A DNA stretch of 35,357 nucleotides, from positions 1 through 35,357 of the forward strand of contig NZ_JAHLOD010000034.1 of the NCBI RefSeq assembly GCF_018917145.1. The letters are read 5' to 3'. Shown one piece after another: positions 17,379 to 26,284 of this stretch. Position numbers and translations under genes: made by a program. The notes beneath the pieces were generated by a model. That model did no database searches. It saw only the letters and a program-made list of their open reading frames with translations, and was not told where the DNA came from. The number at the start of each line of letters is the position of its first letter. The first letter of the stretch is position 1. This stretch comes from Clostridium bornimense. Its GTDB lineage: Bacteria > Bacillota > Clostridia > Clostridiales > Clostridiaceae.

Positions 17379-19724
17379 ATGGCAATGGAAGAAAGAACCT
17401 TTAAAATACTTGAAGTTCAGAAGATACTAGATAAGTTAGTATCATATTCAAATACTGAAAAAGGTAAAGAAATGGCAAGAACATTAATGCCTTTTGATAA
17501 TGAATATGAAGTGAATAGAGCATTAAAAGAAACAAAGGAAGCATATACATATGTAGTAAAAAAAGGTAGAGCTCCTATATATTCAGATAAAGGACTTAAA
17601 GAAGTATTAAGCAGAGCAGAAAAAGGCGGAGAGCTTAATGCAAAAGAAATATTAATAGTGGGAAGATCACTTAGAACAGCAAGAGAGATAGAAGCATATT
17701 TAAATAGTGATGATATAGATGAAAATTCATTAAGAGACAGTGCTGTAAATATAATGACAATCAAGTGGTTAGAAGACAAGATAGAACAATGCATTATTGA
17801 TGAAGATGAAATTTCTGATAATGCATCAAGAGCATTAGGTGCAATAAGAAGAAACCTTAGAGAAAAAGGAATAGAGATAAAAGAAAGAGTAGGTTCTATG
17901 GTTAGAAACTATTCAAAATACTTAATGGAAAACATATATACAGTAAGAGGAGATAGATATGTTTTACCTGTAAAAGTAGAATATAAAAGTACTGTAAAAG
18001 GATTAGTGCACGATGTATCATCAACAGGATCTACAGTATTTATTGAACCAATGGAGTTAGTTACATTAAATAATGAGATAAAAGAATTAAAGCTTAAAGA
18101 AATAGCTGAGATAGAAAGAATCTTAAATGAGATATCTAGAGATATTAATAAAAATGTAAAAGCTCTTAAATTAAATAGAGAAATAATATCAGATTTAGAT
18201 TTTATATTTGCTAAAGGGGCATATGGATTAGAAATAGAAGGGATAATACCGGAAATTAATTCTGATGGTATATATAATATAATTCAAGGTAGACATCCGC
18301 TAATTCCTAGTGATAAGGTGGTACCTTTAGATATTAATTGTGGTGAAAACTTTACTACTATAGTTATTACAGGACCTAATACTGGTGGTAAAACTGTAAC
18401 ATTAAAAACTGTTGGACTTCTTCATGTAATGGCGCTTAGTGGAATGATGATTCCAGCGTATCAAGGTAGTGTTATTAATGTTTTTGATGGAATTTATGCA
18501 GATATTGGTGATGAGCAAAGTATTGAACAAAGTTTATCAACATTCTCAGCTCATATGACTAATATAATCTCAATATTAAATAAAGCTAAGAAAAATTCTT
18601 TAGTATTATTTGATGAATTGGGATCAGGAACAGATCCAACAGAGGGGTCAGCTCTTGCTATATCAGTATTAGAGGAATTAAGAAGTAGAGGATGTAGCAT
18701 AATATCTACAACACATTATTCAGAGTTAAAGAAGTATGGTTTAAATACAGAAGGTGTAGAAAATGCGTCAGTAGAATTTGATGTGGCAACACTTAGACCT
18801 ACTTACAGATTATTAATGGGTATACCGGGTAAATCTAACGCTTTTGAAATTTCGAGAAAGCTTGGTTTGTCAGATAATATAATAAAGTTTGCTAGAGAAA
18901 ATATAGCAAAGGATACATTAGAATTCGAGGATCTTATAAGAAGTCTTAGTGAAAAGACTATGGAGGCTGAAAAGCTTTCAAGGGAAAATGAAGTTTTAAG
19001 AAATGAAGCTAAGGATTTATATGAAAAATATAAATCTAAGTTAGATAGAATAGATGAAGTAAGAGAAAAATCTGTTGAAGCAGGAAAAGAAAAGGCTAAG
19101 AAGATTATAGAAGAGGCGAAGGAAGAGGCAGACAAGATTCTTAAGGAAATGAGAGAAATGGAGCGCCATGGTATTACATCTAATATGAGACATGAGATGG
19201 AAAAGAAACGTAAGGCTCTTAAGGATAAGGCTGAAAAGATGGAAACTGCTAAGAAAGTTCAAGGTGGCGGATTGACAAAAGTGTCAGAGGGTCAAGAAGT
19301 TAAGATAATATCATTAAATGCAAAAGGTGTTGTGTTAAGTTTCGATGATAAAAAGCAAGAGGCTGTAGTTCAAGCAGGAATTATGAAAATTACTTCAAAA
19401 TATAGCGATTTACAAGCAGCAACTGTAACTAAAACAGAAAAGAAGGCTGCAAAGAGAGAGGTTAAGCTTAATTTGAAATCTGTTAGCACAAGTCTGGATA
19501 TAAGGGGCTTAGATGGAGAAGAAGGTAAATATAGAACAGATATGTATCTTGATGAGGCTTTTGTAGCTGGTCTTGAAGAGGTAACAATTATTCATGGTAA
19601 AGGCACAGGTGCTCTTAAAACTGCTATATTAGCAATGCTTAGAAATCACCCACATGTAAAGAAATTCCGTGATGGTGAATATTCTGAGGGAGGAAATGGT
19701 GTTACAGTAGTAACATTAAAATAG
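17379..19724 (+). CDS. mutS2: Endonuclease MutS2
   Basis: This MutS-like ATPase with a C-terminal Smr nuclease domain has been linked in different bacteria to suppression of recombination and, in Bacillus, to splitting of collided ribosomes. The 781 residues are full length. The core/clamp region spans about 1-310. The ATPase has Walker A GPNTGGKT near residues 332-340, DELGSGTDPTEGSAL as Walker B, and STTHYSELK. A charged coiled coil spans about 510-640. The Smr domain lies at about 705-781 with LDIRGL and IIHGKGTGAL. AAGGAG at 17368-17373 favours ATG 17379, although ATG 17385 is possible. DUF523 follows after six bases. Confidence 0.96.
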   Translation: MAMEERTFKILEVQKILDKLVSYSNTEKGKEMARTLMPFDNEYEVNRALKETKEAYTYVVKKGRAPIYSDKGLKEVLSRAEKGGELNAKEILIVGRSLRTAREIEAYLNSDDIDENSLRDSAVNIMTIKWLEDKIEQCIIDEDEISDNASRALGAIRRNLREKGIEIKERVGSMVRNYSKYLMENIYTVRGDRYVLPVKVEYKSTVKGLVHDVSSTGSTVFIEPMELVTLNNEIKELKLKEIAEIERILNEISRDINKNVKALKLNREIISDLDFIFAKGAYGLEIEGIIPEINSDGIYNIIQGRHPLIPSDKVVPLDINCGENFTTIVITGPNTGGKTVTLKTVGLLHVMALSGMMIPAYQGSVINVFDGIYADIGDEQSIEQSLSTFSAHMTNIISILNKAKKNSLVLFDELGSGTDPTEGSALAISVLEELRSRGCSIISTTHYSELKKYGLNTEGVENASVEFDVATLRPTYRLLMGIPGKSNAFEISRKLGLSDNIIKFARENIAKDTLEFEDLIRSLSEKTMEAEKLSRENEVLRNEAKDLYEKYKSKLDRIDEVREKSVEAGKEKAKKIIEEAKEEADKILKEMREMERHGITSNMRHEMEKKRKALKDKAEKMETAKKVQGGGLTKVSEGQEVKIISLNAKGVVLSFDDKKQEAVVQAGIMKITSKYSDLQAATVTKTEKKAAKREVKLNLKSVSTSLDIRGLDGEEGKYRTDMYLDEAFVAGLEEVTIIHGKGTGALKTAILAMLRNHPHVKKFRDGEYSEGGNGVTVVTLK

Positions 19725-19730
19725 GGATAT

Positions 19731-20165
19731 ATGAAATTAGTAAGTATGTGCCTTTGCGGTGTAAATTGTAAATATAGTGGTGGAAATAATTATGATGAAA
19801 CTGTATTAAAGATTGTTAATGAAGGTGATGCTATACCAGTCTGCCCAGAGATTATGGGTGGACTAGGTACACCTCGTATACCACATGAGATTGTTGGCGG
19901 GGATGGTTTTGATGTTCTTGAAGGACGAGCCAAAGTGATTTCTAAAGATGGTGATGATAATACAGTAGCTTTTATTGCAGGAGCAGAGAAGGTGCTAGAA
20001 ATAGCTAAAAAGCTAAATGTTAAGGAAGTAATTTTTAAAAGCAAGAGCCCTTCTTGCGGTAATGGAAAGATTTATGATGGAAGCTTTTCTGGTACCTTAA
20101 TAGATGGTGTTGGTGTTACTACAGCATTGATGATAAAAAATGGTATAAGAGTAAGTAGTATATAA
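19731..20165 (+). CDS. DUF523 domain protein
   Basis: This 144-residue cytoplasmic protein shows the DUF523 pattern: an N-terminal CLCGVNCKYSGGNN, the central PVCPEIMGGLGTPRIPHEI, and a C-terminal KSKSPSCGNGKIYDG. The conserved cysteines suggest a metal or thiol chemistry site, but no function is established for the family. It begins six bases after mutS2 and shares its transcript. GGGATAT before the ATG is a weak ribosome site, which fits coupling to mutS2. Confidence 0.88.
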   Translation: MKLVSMCLCGVNCKYSGGNNYDETVLKIVNEGDAIPVCPEIMGGLGTPRIPHEIVGGDGFDVLEGRAKVISKDGDDNTVAFIAGAEKVLEIAKKLNVKEVIFKSKSPSCGNGKIYDGSFSGTLIDGVGVTTALMIKNGIRVSSI

Positions 20166-20183
20166 AAAATTTTATATATTAGT

Positions 20184-20265
20184 CTGTTGCAGTTAAGTGG
20201 TGGTAAAAGTATGTATTTGGCATTTTATGAATATTTACACATTTACCACCACTTAATTAGAACAG
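20184..20265 (+). mobile_element. 82-bp palindromic MITE-like copy
   Basis: The left end (20184-20206) begins CTGTTGCAGTTAAGTGGTGG and is identical over 23 bases to the left end of the 1.05-kb element at 23472. The right end CACCACTTAATTAGAACAG (20247-20265) differs by one base from that element's right end. It lies in the same orientation as the element. The outer flanks are ATATTAG on the left and CTAATAT on the right, which extends the palindrome. Confidence 0.83.
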
Positions 20266-20363
20266 GTTCTAATATCAGAAAACAAACACATACCCTACAC
20301 CACATCCTAAAAATTGAAAAACACAAATATATATGAACTTAGTGTTAAATAGTGGAAAATATT

Positions 20364-20392
20364 TTGCGTTATAGTTACAATAATAATAGAAT
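20364..20392 (+). promoter_or_regulatory. Possible promoter of the M16C protease gene
   Basis: TTGCGT at 20364-20369, a 17-base spacer and TAGAAT at 20387-20392 lie about 75 bases before the start codon. The match to consensus is moderate. Confidence 0.4.
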
Positions 20393-20468
20393 ATTAATTT
20401 TAGTAATAAGAAAAACTAAAACATAAGATACATACATAAAAGGACATTAAAGTGGAGGAGGAATGACG

Positions 20469-23375
20469 ATGGTTAATAATTTAAACCCTAATTATACAAT
20501 AGTTGAAGAAACAAAAGTTGAAGAGATAAATAGCGAAGCCTATTCATTAGAGCATAACGGAACTGGTGCAAAAATATTAATATTAAAAAATGATGATGAT
20601 AATAAGACATTTTCTATAACATTTAGAACAACACCGGAAAATTCAACAGGAGTTGCACATATATTAGAACACTCTGTTTTATGCGGATCAGAAAAATATC
20701 CTGTAAAAGAACCATTTGTTGAAATGATAAAAGGATCATTGAATACATTTTTAAATGCAATGACATATCCAGATAAGACAATGTACCCTGTTGCAAGTAG
20801 GAATGACAAAGACTTTAAGAATCTAATGGCAGTATACTTAGATGCGGTATTTTTTCCTAATATATATAAAGATGAAACTATACTTATGCAAGAAGGATGG
20901 CATTATGAATTAGAAAATCCTGAAGATGAGCTTAAATATAAAGGTGTAGTTTATAATGAAATGAAAGGTGTATATTCATCACCAGATTCCATGGTATATA
21001 GAAAAATATGTAGAGGTCTATTACCAGACACTATCTATGGTGTAGATTCAGGAGGAAATCCAAAAGATATACCAAACCTTACACAAGAAGAGTTTATTAA
21101 CTTTCATAAGAAGTATTATCACCCAAGCAACGCATATATAGTTTTATATGGAGATATAGATATTAATGAAAGATTGGAATTCCTTCATAACGAATACTTA
21201 AGTAAGTTTAGCAGAAAAGAAATTGATTCTAAAATAAAAATGCAAAAGCCATTTAAGGAAGTTAAAGAATTGCAAGAGTATTATTCAATTTCTAAAGAAG
21301 ATGATGATAAAAATAAAAGTTTCTTCACATATAATTTTGCAGTATCAAGCACAGCTGATGTTACAAAAAATTTAGCTTATGAAGTATTAGAATACGTACT
21401 TATAGATGCACAAGGTTCACCACTTAAAAAAGCATTATTAGAAAAGGGACTATGCGAAGATATATATGGATCTTTTGATAAAGGTATAGCACAGCCAGTA
21501 TTTTCGATAATAGCTAAGAATGTGGACGAAAATAGAAAAGATGAAATAAAAAATGTTATCATGGAAGTTTTCCAAAAAGTTGTTGACGAAGGAGTAGACA
21601 AAAAATTTCTTGAAGCAGCATTAAATAAAAAAGAATTTTATTTAAGAGAGGGAGATTTTGATCGTTATCCAAAGGGAGTAATATACTCAATGGTTATTAA
21701 TGATTCTTGGATATACGATGGTGATCCATTAAGATATTTAGTTTATGAAGATGATCTTAAAGAATTAAGAAAAAAAATAAATACAAATTATTATGAAGAA
21801 TTGGTTAAAGAAGCATTTTTAGATAATAAATTTGCAACATTAATGGTAGTTAGTCCGAAAAAGGGATTAGAAGAAGAGGAAACTAAAGCACTTCATGATA
21901 AACTTCAAAAAATAAAAGCATCAATGGATAAAGAAACTATTGATAATATCATAAAAAATACAGAATTATTAAAGAAAAAACAAGAGACACCAGATTCACC
22001 AGAAGCGCTAAAAGTTATACCAACATTAGAACTTAGTGATATAGATAAAAATGCAGAAAAGTTACCATTAACAGTGGGTAAATACAATGATAATACTTAT
22101 CTATATTCTAATATATTTACAAATAAAATATTATATCCAACATTTTTATTCAATACTAAGTCAGTAGCAGAAGAAGATATTAGTTATATTCCTATATTGG
22201 CTAGATTATTAACTAGAGTTAATACTAAAAACTATACTTATGAAGAATTAGCAAAGGAAATTGATTTCTATACAGGTGGTATAGAATGTGGTTCATCTGC
22301 GATTTTCTATAATGATGATGATAAGGACTTTTTACCATATATGTCTGTTAAGGGGAAAGCAACTGAAGCTAATGTTAAGAAGCTATTAGAATTAATGGAT
22401 GAGGTAATATTAAATTCATCATTTGAAGATAAAAATAGGGTAAAGGAAATTATTTTTGAATTAAAATCTAGAATAGAATCTAGTTTAAATTCAAGAAGCC
22501 ATGTTATTGCGGCTACAAGAGCATTATCTTATGTTAATAAAAATCATAGATATCTTGAAAGAAATAGTGGATATTCATTCTACTTATTCTTATGTAAACT
22601 AAGTGAAGATATAGATAATGATTTTGATGGATTTAAAAATAAAATGGAACAATTAAGAAGTGAAATATTCAATAAAGATAATATATATATATTATTAACT
22701 TGTGGTGAAGAAGAAGAAAAGGTATTTAGAAAAGAAGTAGATGTTTTCTATAATTCACTAGGAGATAAAAAGTTTGTTCCTAAGGATTATAAGCTAGACT
22801 TAGAAGGAGATAATGAAGGATTTACTACATCAGGAACAGTTCAATATGTAGCTAAGGCTGGTAAAATAGATAATTATAATGGTTCTGCTGCAGTGCTTAA
22901 ATCAGTACTTTCATTAGACTACTTATGGAATAAGATTAGAGTAATGGGTGGAGCTTATGGATGTTTTGCATCTATAGGAAGAAGCGGAAACTTATTCTTT
23001 ACATCTTATAGAGATCCAAACTTAAATACTACTATCGATGTGTATGATAATGCTTATGAATATATTAAAAACTTTGATGCTACAGATGATGAAATGAAAA
23101 AATATATTATAGGTACTATTGCAGAGATAGATGCGCCATTAACACCGGCTGCTATGGGTGAAAAGGCACAGGCTAATTACTTAAAGAGACTTACTTATGA
23201 AGAGATTCAAAAGGAAAGAGAAGAAATATTATCAACAACTGTAGAGGATATTAGAGCACATAGCGAGGATATTAAAAAGGTTATGGAGGATAATAATCTT
23301 TGTGTTATTGGTAATGAGAAAAAGATTAAAGATAGTGCTGATGAGTTTAATTCTATAGAACCATTAATTAAATAA
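20469..23375 (+). CDS. M16C zinc metalloprotease (presequence protease-like)
   Basis: This large peptidasome-type metalloprotease degrades peptides inside a closed two-half chamber. The zinc motif HxxEH is HILEH at residues 64-68, followed by SVLCGSEKYPVKEPF and the TFLNAMTYPDKTMYPVAS segment typical of PreP/Cym1-like M16C members. The distal glutamate probably lies in VVYNEMKGVYSSPDS. The 968 residues match the usual 960-990. I chose ATG 20469 because GGAGGAGG (20454-20461) is seven bases before it. ATG 20463 would be only one base away. No signal peptide is seen, so the protein is cytoplasmic. It appears monocistronic, with a terminator downstream. Confidence 0.94.
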   Translation: MVNNLNPNYTIVEETKVEEINSEAYSLEHNGTGAKILILKNDDDNKTFSITFRTTPENSTGVAHILEHSVLCGSEKYPVKEPFVEMIKGSLNTFLNAMTYPDKTMYPVASRNDKDFKNLMAVYLDAVFFPNIYKDETILMQEGWHYELENPEDELKYKGVVYNEMKGVYSSPDSMVYRKICRGLLPDTIYGVDSGGNPKDIPNLTQEEFINFHKKYYHPSNAYIVLYGDIDINERLEFLHNEYLSKFSRKEIDSKIKMQKPFKEVKELQEYYSISKEDDDKNKSFFTYNFAVSSTADVTKNLAYEVLEYVLIDAQGSPLKKALLEKGLCEDIYGSFDKGIAQPVFSIIAKNVDENRKDEIKNVIMEVFQKVVDEGVDKKFLEAALNKKEFYLREGDFDRYPKGVIYSMVINDSWIYDGDPLRYLVYEDDLKELRKKINTNYYEELVKEAFLDNKFATLMVVSPKKGLEEEETKALHDKLQKIKASMDKETIDNIIKNTELLKKKQETPDSPEALKVIPTLELSDIDKNAEKLPLTVGKYNDNTYLYSNIFTNKILYPTFLFNTKSVAEEDISYIPILARLLTRVNTKNYTYEELAKEIDFYTGGIECGSSAIFYNDDDKDFLPYMSVKGKATEANVKKLLELMDEVILNSSFEDKNRVKEIIFELKSRIESSLNSRSHVIAATRALSYVNKNHRYLERNSGYSFYLFLCKLSEDIDNDFDGFKNKMEQLRSEIFNKDNIYILLTCGEEEEKVFRKEVDVFYNSLGDKKFVPKDYKLDLEGDNEGFTTSGTVQYVAKAGKIDNYNGSAAVLKSVLSLDYLWNKIRVMGGAYGCFASIGRSGNLFFTSYRDPNLNTTIDVYDNAYEYIKNFDATDDEMKKYIIGTIAEIDAPLTPAAMGEKAQANYLKRLTYEEIQKEREEILSTTVEDIRAHSEDIKKVMEDNNLCVIGNEKKIKDSADEFNSIEPLIK

Positions 23376-23380
23376 TTATA

Positions 23381-23425
23381 AAAAGGCATTGGTGAGTATT
23401 TGCTTGCTGGTGCCTTTTGTTATTA
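23381..23425 (+). terminator. Intrinsic terminator after the M16C gene
   Basis: AAAAGGCATTGGTGAG pairs with CTTGCTGGTGCCTTTT across a short loop and is followed by GTTATT. The T-run is weak but the stem is long. Confidence 0.7.
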
Positions 23426-23471
23426 TTAGTAAGGGAATGTGGTGTGGGTATGTGAAAGCGCATAGGGTCAT

Positions 23472-24519
23472 CTGTTGCAGTTAAGTGGTGGTAAGTTTAA
23501 TAATATGGAATATAAGTAATAAAATACAATGCATATTTTTTTTAGAATATGTCAAGAATTTAGAAAACATGTTCTGGAGGTAAGATTATGCATAGCAATC
23601 CAATATTATTAACAGAAAAATCAAAGTATTATTCAACATTAGGATATATCAATAATATGAGTGAAGAGATTACCACAATTAAAGTTTGTCCTCATTGTAA
23701 TGAAAATAATATTATTAAATATGGGAAAGTTAAAAGTAATAATGCTCAAATTTTTTATTGTAAATCTTGCGAAAAAAGGTTTGTGGAGACTATTGGCACA
23801 CCTTTTTATAGAAGTAGAAAGAATAATGAGATATGGACTGGATATTTTGAAAATATGTGGATTGGAAATACCATAAGGGAGTGTGCTGAAAAGATGGAAA
23901 TTTCTCAAAATACATCATTTTCTTGGAGACATAAAATCCTTAGTTATTATCTCAAATTTTTTAAAAGAAAATCTCTTTATAATGATGTTGATGTTATGGT
24001 AAGAATCTATGTGCAAAATTCTAAAAAGGAGAAGGAATCTGCATTAATGAATGTAGAAAAAGAAAATATTACTTTGAAATTAGGCGAAAAAGTTTTTTTC
24101 TTATTTACTAAAAATAATGACAATACTATAGAATTTTTACCTTTTGATAAGTATCCTTTGTCAAGATTATCTTTAAAAAGAAGGTTAGATATGATTTTTA
24201 GCAATGTTAAAAAGGTTGGTGTTTATGGAAATAATGTTATTAAGTCCTATGCTAAGAAGTGTGTAGATGAAGTTACTAGAGTAGAGGCAAATTCAGAACT
24301 TTTTATATATGAAAGGGATATGAGATCTTGGATAAGTGGATTTTGGGGAATATCTTTCCGATATATTTTGAATTATTTTAATTGGTTTAGAATTTACTAT
24401 GTTAATAATAAGATGTATAAGGAGACAAGGCAATATATTTATGGGACAGAGAAAGTTTTTTCAGGTATATGGTAATTAGATGCATAATAATTACAAAAAA
24501 CACTACTTAATTAGAACAG
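23472..24519 (+). mobile_element. 1.05-kb IS1595-like element, putative parent of the palindromes
   Basis: The ends are imperfect inverted repeats. The left end starts CTGTTGCAGTTAAGTGGTGG (23472). The right end is CACTACTTAATTAGAACAG (24501-24519), which as its reverse complement reads CTGTTCTAATTAAGTAGTG. One transposase-like gene fills the interior. Similarity to other copies continues outside these ends: GGAATGTGGTGTGGGTATGTG at 23434-23454 resembles the reverse complement of 20287-20307. The true borders may therefore lie tens of bases further out. No clear target-site duplication is visible next to the core ends. Confidence 0.75.
23588..24475 (+). CDS. Divergent IS1595/ISXO2-like transposase-related protein
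   Basis: This 295-residue protein has an N-terminal zinc ribbon (Cys34, Cys37, Cys58, Cys61). An HTH region follows (about 92-117) ending in SFSWRHKIL, a hallmark of IS1595-type transposases. The C-terminal block WISGFWGISFRYILNYFNWF (248-267) aligns by eye with the conserved W..F.GV.TKYL.NYL.WF end of the ISXO2-like DDE domain. The middle is strongly diverged. Where a V-x-DET motif is expected there is NDVDVMVR (132-139). Where a second D is expected there is VGVYGNNVIKSY (210-221), with Tyr at 213. Catalysis may be lost. GGAGG precedes the start. The gene is bounded by the dispersed repeat ends. Confidence 0.75.
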   Translation: MHSNPILLTEKSKYYSTLGYINNMSEEITTIKVCPHCNENNIIKYGKVKSNNAQIFYCKSCEKRFVETIGTPFYRSRKNNEIWTGYFENMWIGNTIRECAEKMEISQNTSFSWRHKILSYYLKFFKRKSLYNDVDVMVRIYVQNSKKEKESALMNVEKENITLKLGEKVFFLFTKNNDNTIEFLPFDKYPLSRLSLKRRLDMIFSNVKKVGVYGNNVIKSYAKKCVDEVTRVEANSELFIYERDMRSWISGFWGISFRYILNYFNWFRIYYVNNKMYKETRQYIYGTEKVFSGIW

Positions 24520-24616
24520 AATGATATATGTAGCGAACAAACATAATAAACTTCCCTGTATTTTGCCAAAACCATATCTATTATAAGGGCTAATATTCGT
24601 AAACAGCCTGCCGGCA

Positions 24617-24648
24617 TAAAAAAGGGAAGGCGAAATATACCTTCCTAA
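24617..24648 (-). terminator. Terminator of the decarboxylase gene
   Basis: On the minus strand GGAAGGTATATTTCGCCTTCC forms a hairpin followed by CTTTTTTA, just after the decarboxylase stop codon. The rest of the 24476-24658 gap holds the element's right end and a short piece (around 24588) like the repeat's CTAATAT flank. Confidence 0.8.
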
Positions 24649-24658
24649 AAATTATTTT

Positions 24659-26128
24659 TTATAAAGAATCAGAAACTACTTTTATAAATTCAACTTCAGG
24701 GTCTTCAGTACCTTGAACGTAAAGGCCTGTACTTTTTAATTGATTTACATAATTGATTATTTCTTTAGTTATCACTTCTCCAGGGCAAAGTATTGGTATT
24801 CCTGGTGGATATGCCATTAAAAATTCGCCGCTGATTTTTCCTATTGAATCTTCAAGTTTTATAGGAGTTTTTGTGCTATAAAAAGCTTGTCGTGGTGTTA
24901 ATTTACTTTCTGGGATGTCAGGGATATCGGAAAAACCTTGTAGTGGTGATTTTTTGCCGTAAAATTCTGTGCTTATTTCTTTCAATGCTGATATTAGTGA
25001 ATCTATATTTTTCTTAGTATCACCAAATGATCCTACAGCAAGTACGTTATAAAAATCTGAAAGTTCCATTTGGATGTGGTATTTTGTTGCTAATATTTTT
25101 TCAAGTTCATCGCCGGTTATACCTAATTCTCTACAAGATATAGTTAGTTTTGTTGGGTCTAGTGCAAACACTCCTGGTTTTCCTAATAATTCATTGCCGA
25201 AAGAATATAAACCTGGTATTTTGTTAATTTCATTTCTTGCATAAGTATATAATTCTATTGTATATTTTAATAATTCTTTTCCATGTAGTGCTATTTGTCG
25301 TCTTGAAGTGTCTAAGGATGCCATTAATATATAAGATGGTGATGTAGTTTGTAGTAAAGATAACATTTGTTTTACTTTATTAGTATCTACAAGTTTTGAT
25401 TTTACGTGAAGTAGTGATACTTGTGTCATGGCTCCTATTATTTTATGTGTTGATTGGGCACATATATCGGCACCGGCTTCTAGAGCGCTAATTGGAAGTT
25501 TTTCTGAAAATACCAAGTGTGGTCCGTGAGCTTCGTCAACTATTAGTGGAATATTATAAGAGTGAACTACATTAGCTATTGCCTTAATTTCAGTAGCTAC
25601 TCCATAATATGTTGGATTTATTATTAACACAGCTTTTGCATCGGGGTTATTCTTAAGTGTTTCTTCTACAGTAGCTTTAGTAACACCGTGAGCGATTCCT
25701 AAATTTTTATCAAATTCAGGAGTCATATAAACAGGGATAGCCCCAGCTAAGATTATTCCGGTTGTTATAGATTTATGAACATTTCTTGGAATAATTATCT
25801 TGTCTCCGTCAGATACTACAGACATTATCATAGCTTGTATCGCCCCAGATGTACCATGAACTGAGAAGAATGTTGCATCGGCACCATATGCATCGGCTGC
25901 AAGAATTTGAGCTTCTTTTATTGCACCTTTTGGGTGATGAAGAGAATCTACACTTTTAAAGACAGTTACGTCTATTTTAAAAGGATTTTCTCCCATAAAT
26001 TTTTTAAAATCTTCGTCTATACCGATACCTTTTTTATGACCAGGTACATGAAATGGTATAGTTTCATTATTAACATAAGACATTAATGCATCGAATAAAG
26101 GAGTTTTATTTTGCTCCAATTTATACAT
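24659..26128 (-). CDS. PLP-dependent Orn/Lys/Arg decarboxylase family protein
   Basis: This fold-type I PLP enzyme of the short clostridial/bacillar decarboxylase group (SpeA/YaaO-like) would convert a basic amino acid to its polyamine precursor. The family pattern is clear: VPGHKKG near the N-terminus, HGTSGAIQAMI (cofactor-phosphate region), IVDEAHGPH with the ring-pairing Asp, and STHKIIGAMTQ with the Schiff-base Lys (about residue 229). A C-terminal domain with AYPPGIPILCPGE follows. The 489 residues are normal. ATG 26128 is preferred over a GTG nine bases upstream, because that GTG lies inside the ribosome-site sequence AAGGTGGAGG. Whether arginine, lysine or ornithine is the substrate cannot be told. 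It is transcribed alone, divergently from ctc. Confidence 0.9.
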   Translation of the reverse strand: MYKLEQNKTPLFDALMSYVNNETIPFHVPGHKKGIGIDEDFKKFMGENPFKIDVTVFKSVDSLHHPKGAIKEAQILAADAYGADATFFSVHGTSGAIQAMIMSVVSDGDKIIIPRNVHKSITTGIILAGAIPVYMTPEFDKNLGIAHGVTKATVEETLKNNPDAKAVLIINPTYYGVATEIKAIANVVHSYNIPLIVDEAHGPHLVFSEKLPISALEAGADICAQSTHKIIGAMTQVSLLHVKSKLVDTNKVKQMLSLLQTTSPSYILMASLDTSRRQIALHGKELLKYTIELYTYARNEINKIPGLYSFGNELLGKPGVFALDPTKLTISCRELGITGDELEKILATKYHIQMELSDFYNVLAVGSFGDTKKNIDSLISALKEISTEFYGKKSPLQGFSDIPDIPESKLTPRQAFYSTKTPIKLEDSIGKISGEFLMAYPPGIPILCPGEVITKEIINYVNQLKSTGLYVQGTEDPEVEFIKVVSDSL

Positions 26129-26284
26129 ATCCTCCACCTTCCTTTAACAATAAGTGTTTTATTAAATTAGCATATTAATTATAAGTTATTAACAGGCTTA
26201 TTACAATAATTTCAAAGTAATAAAATGTAATATGAATAAAATACTTTATTAATGTTAAAAATACATTAATAGGAGGGGATAATT

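Noticed and set aside
23472-24519. Clear target-site duplication at the transposase element
   Set aside because: The bases next to the core ends (GGTCAT on the left, AATGAT on the right) do not form a direct repeat. The true borders may lie further out.
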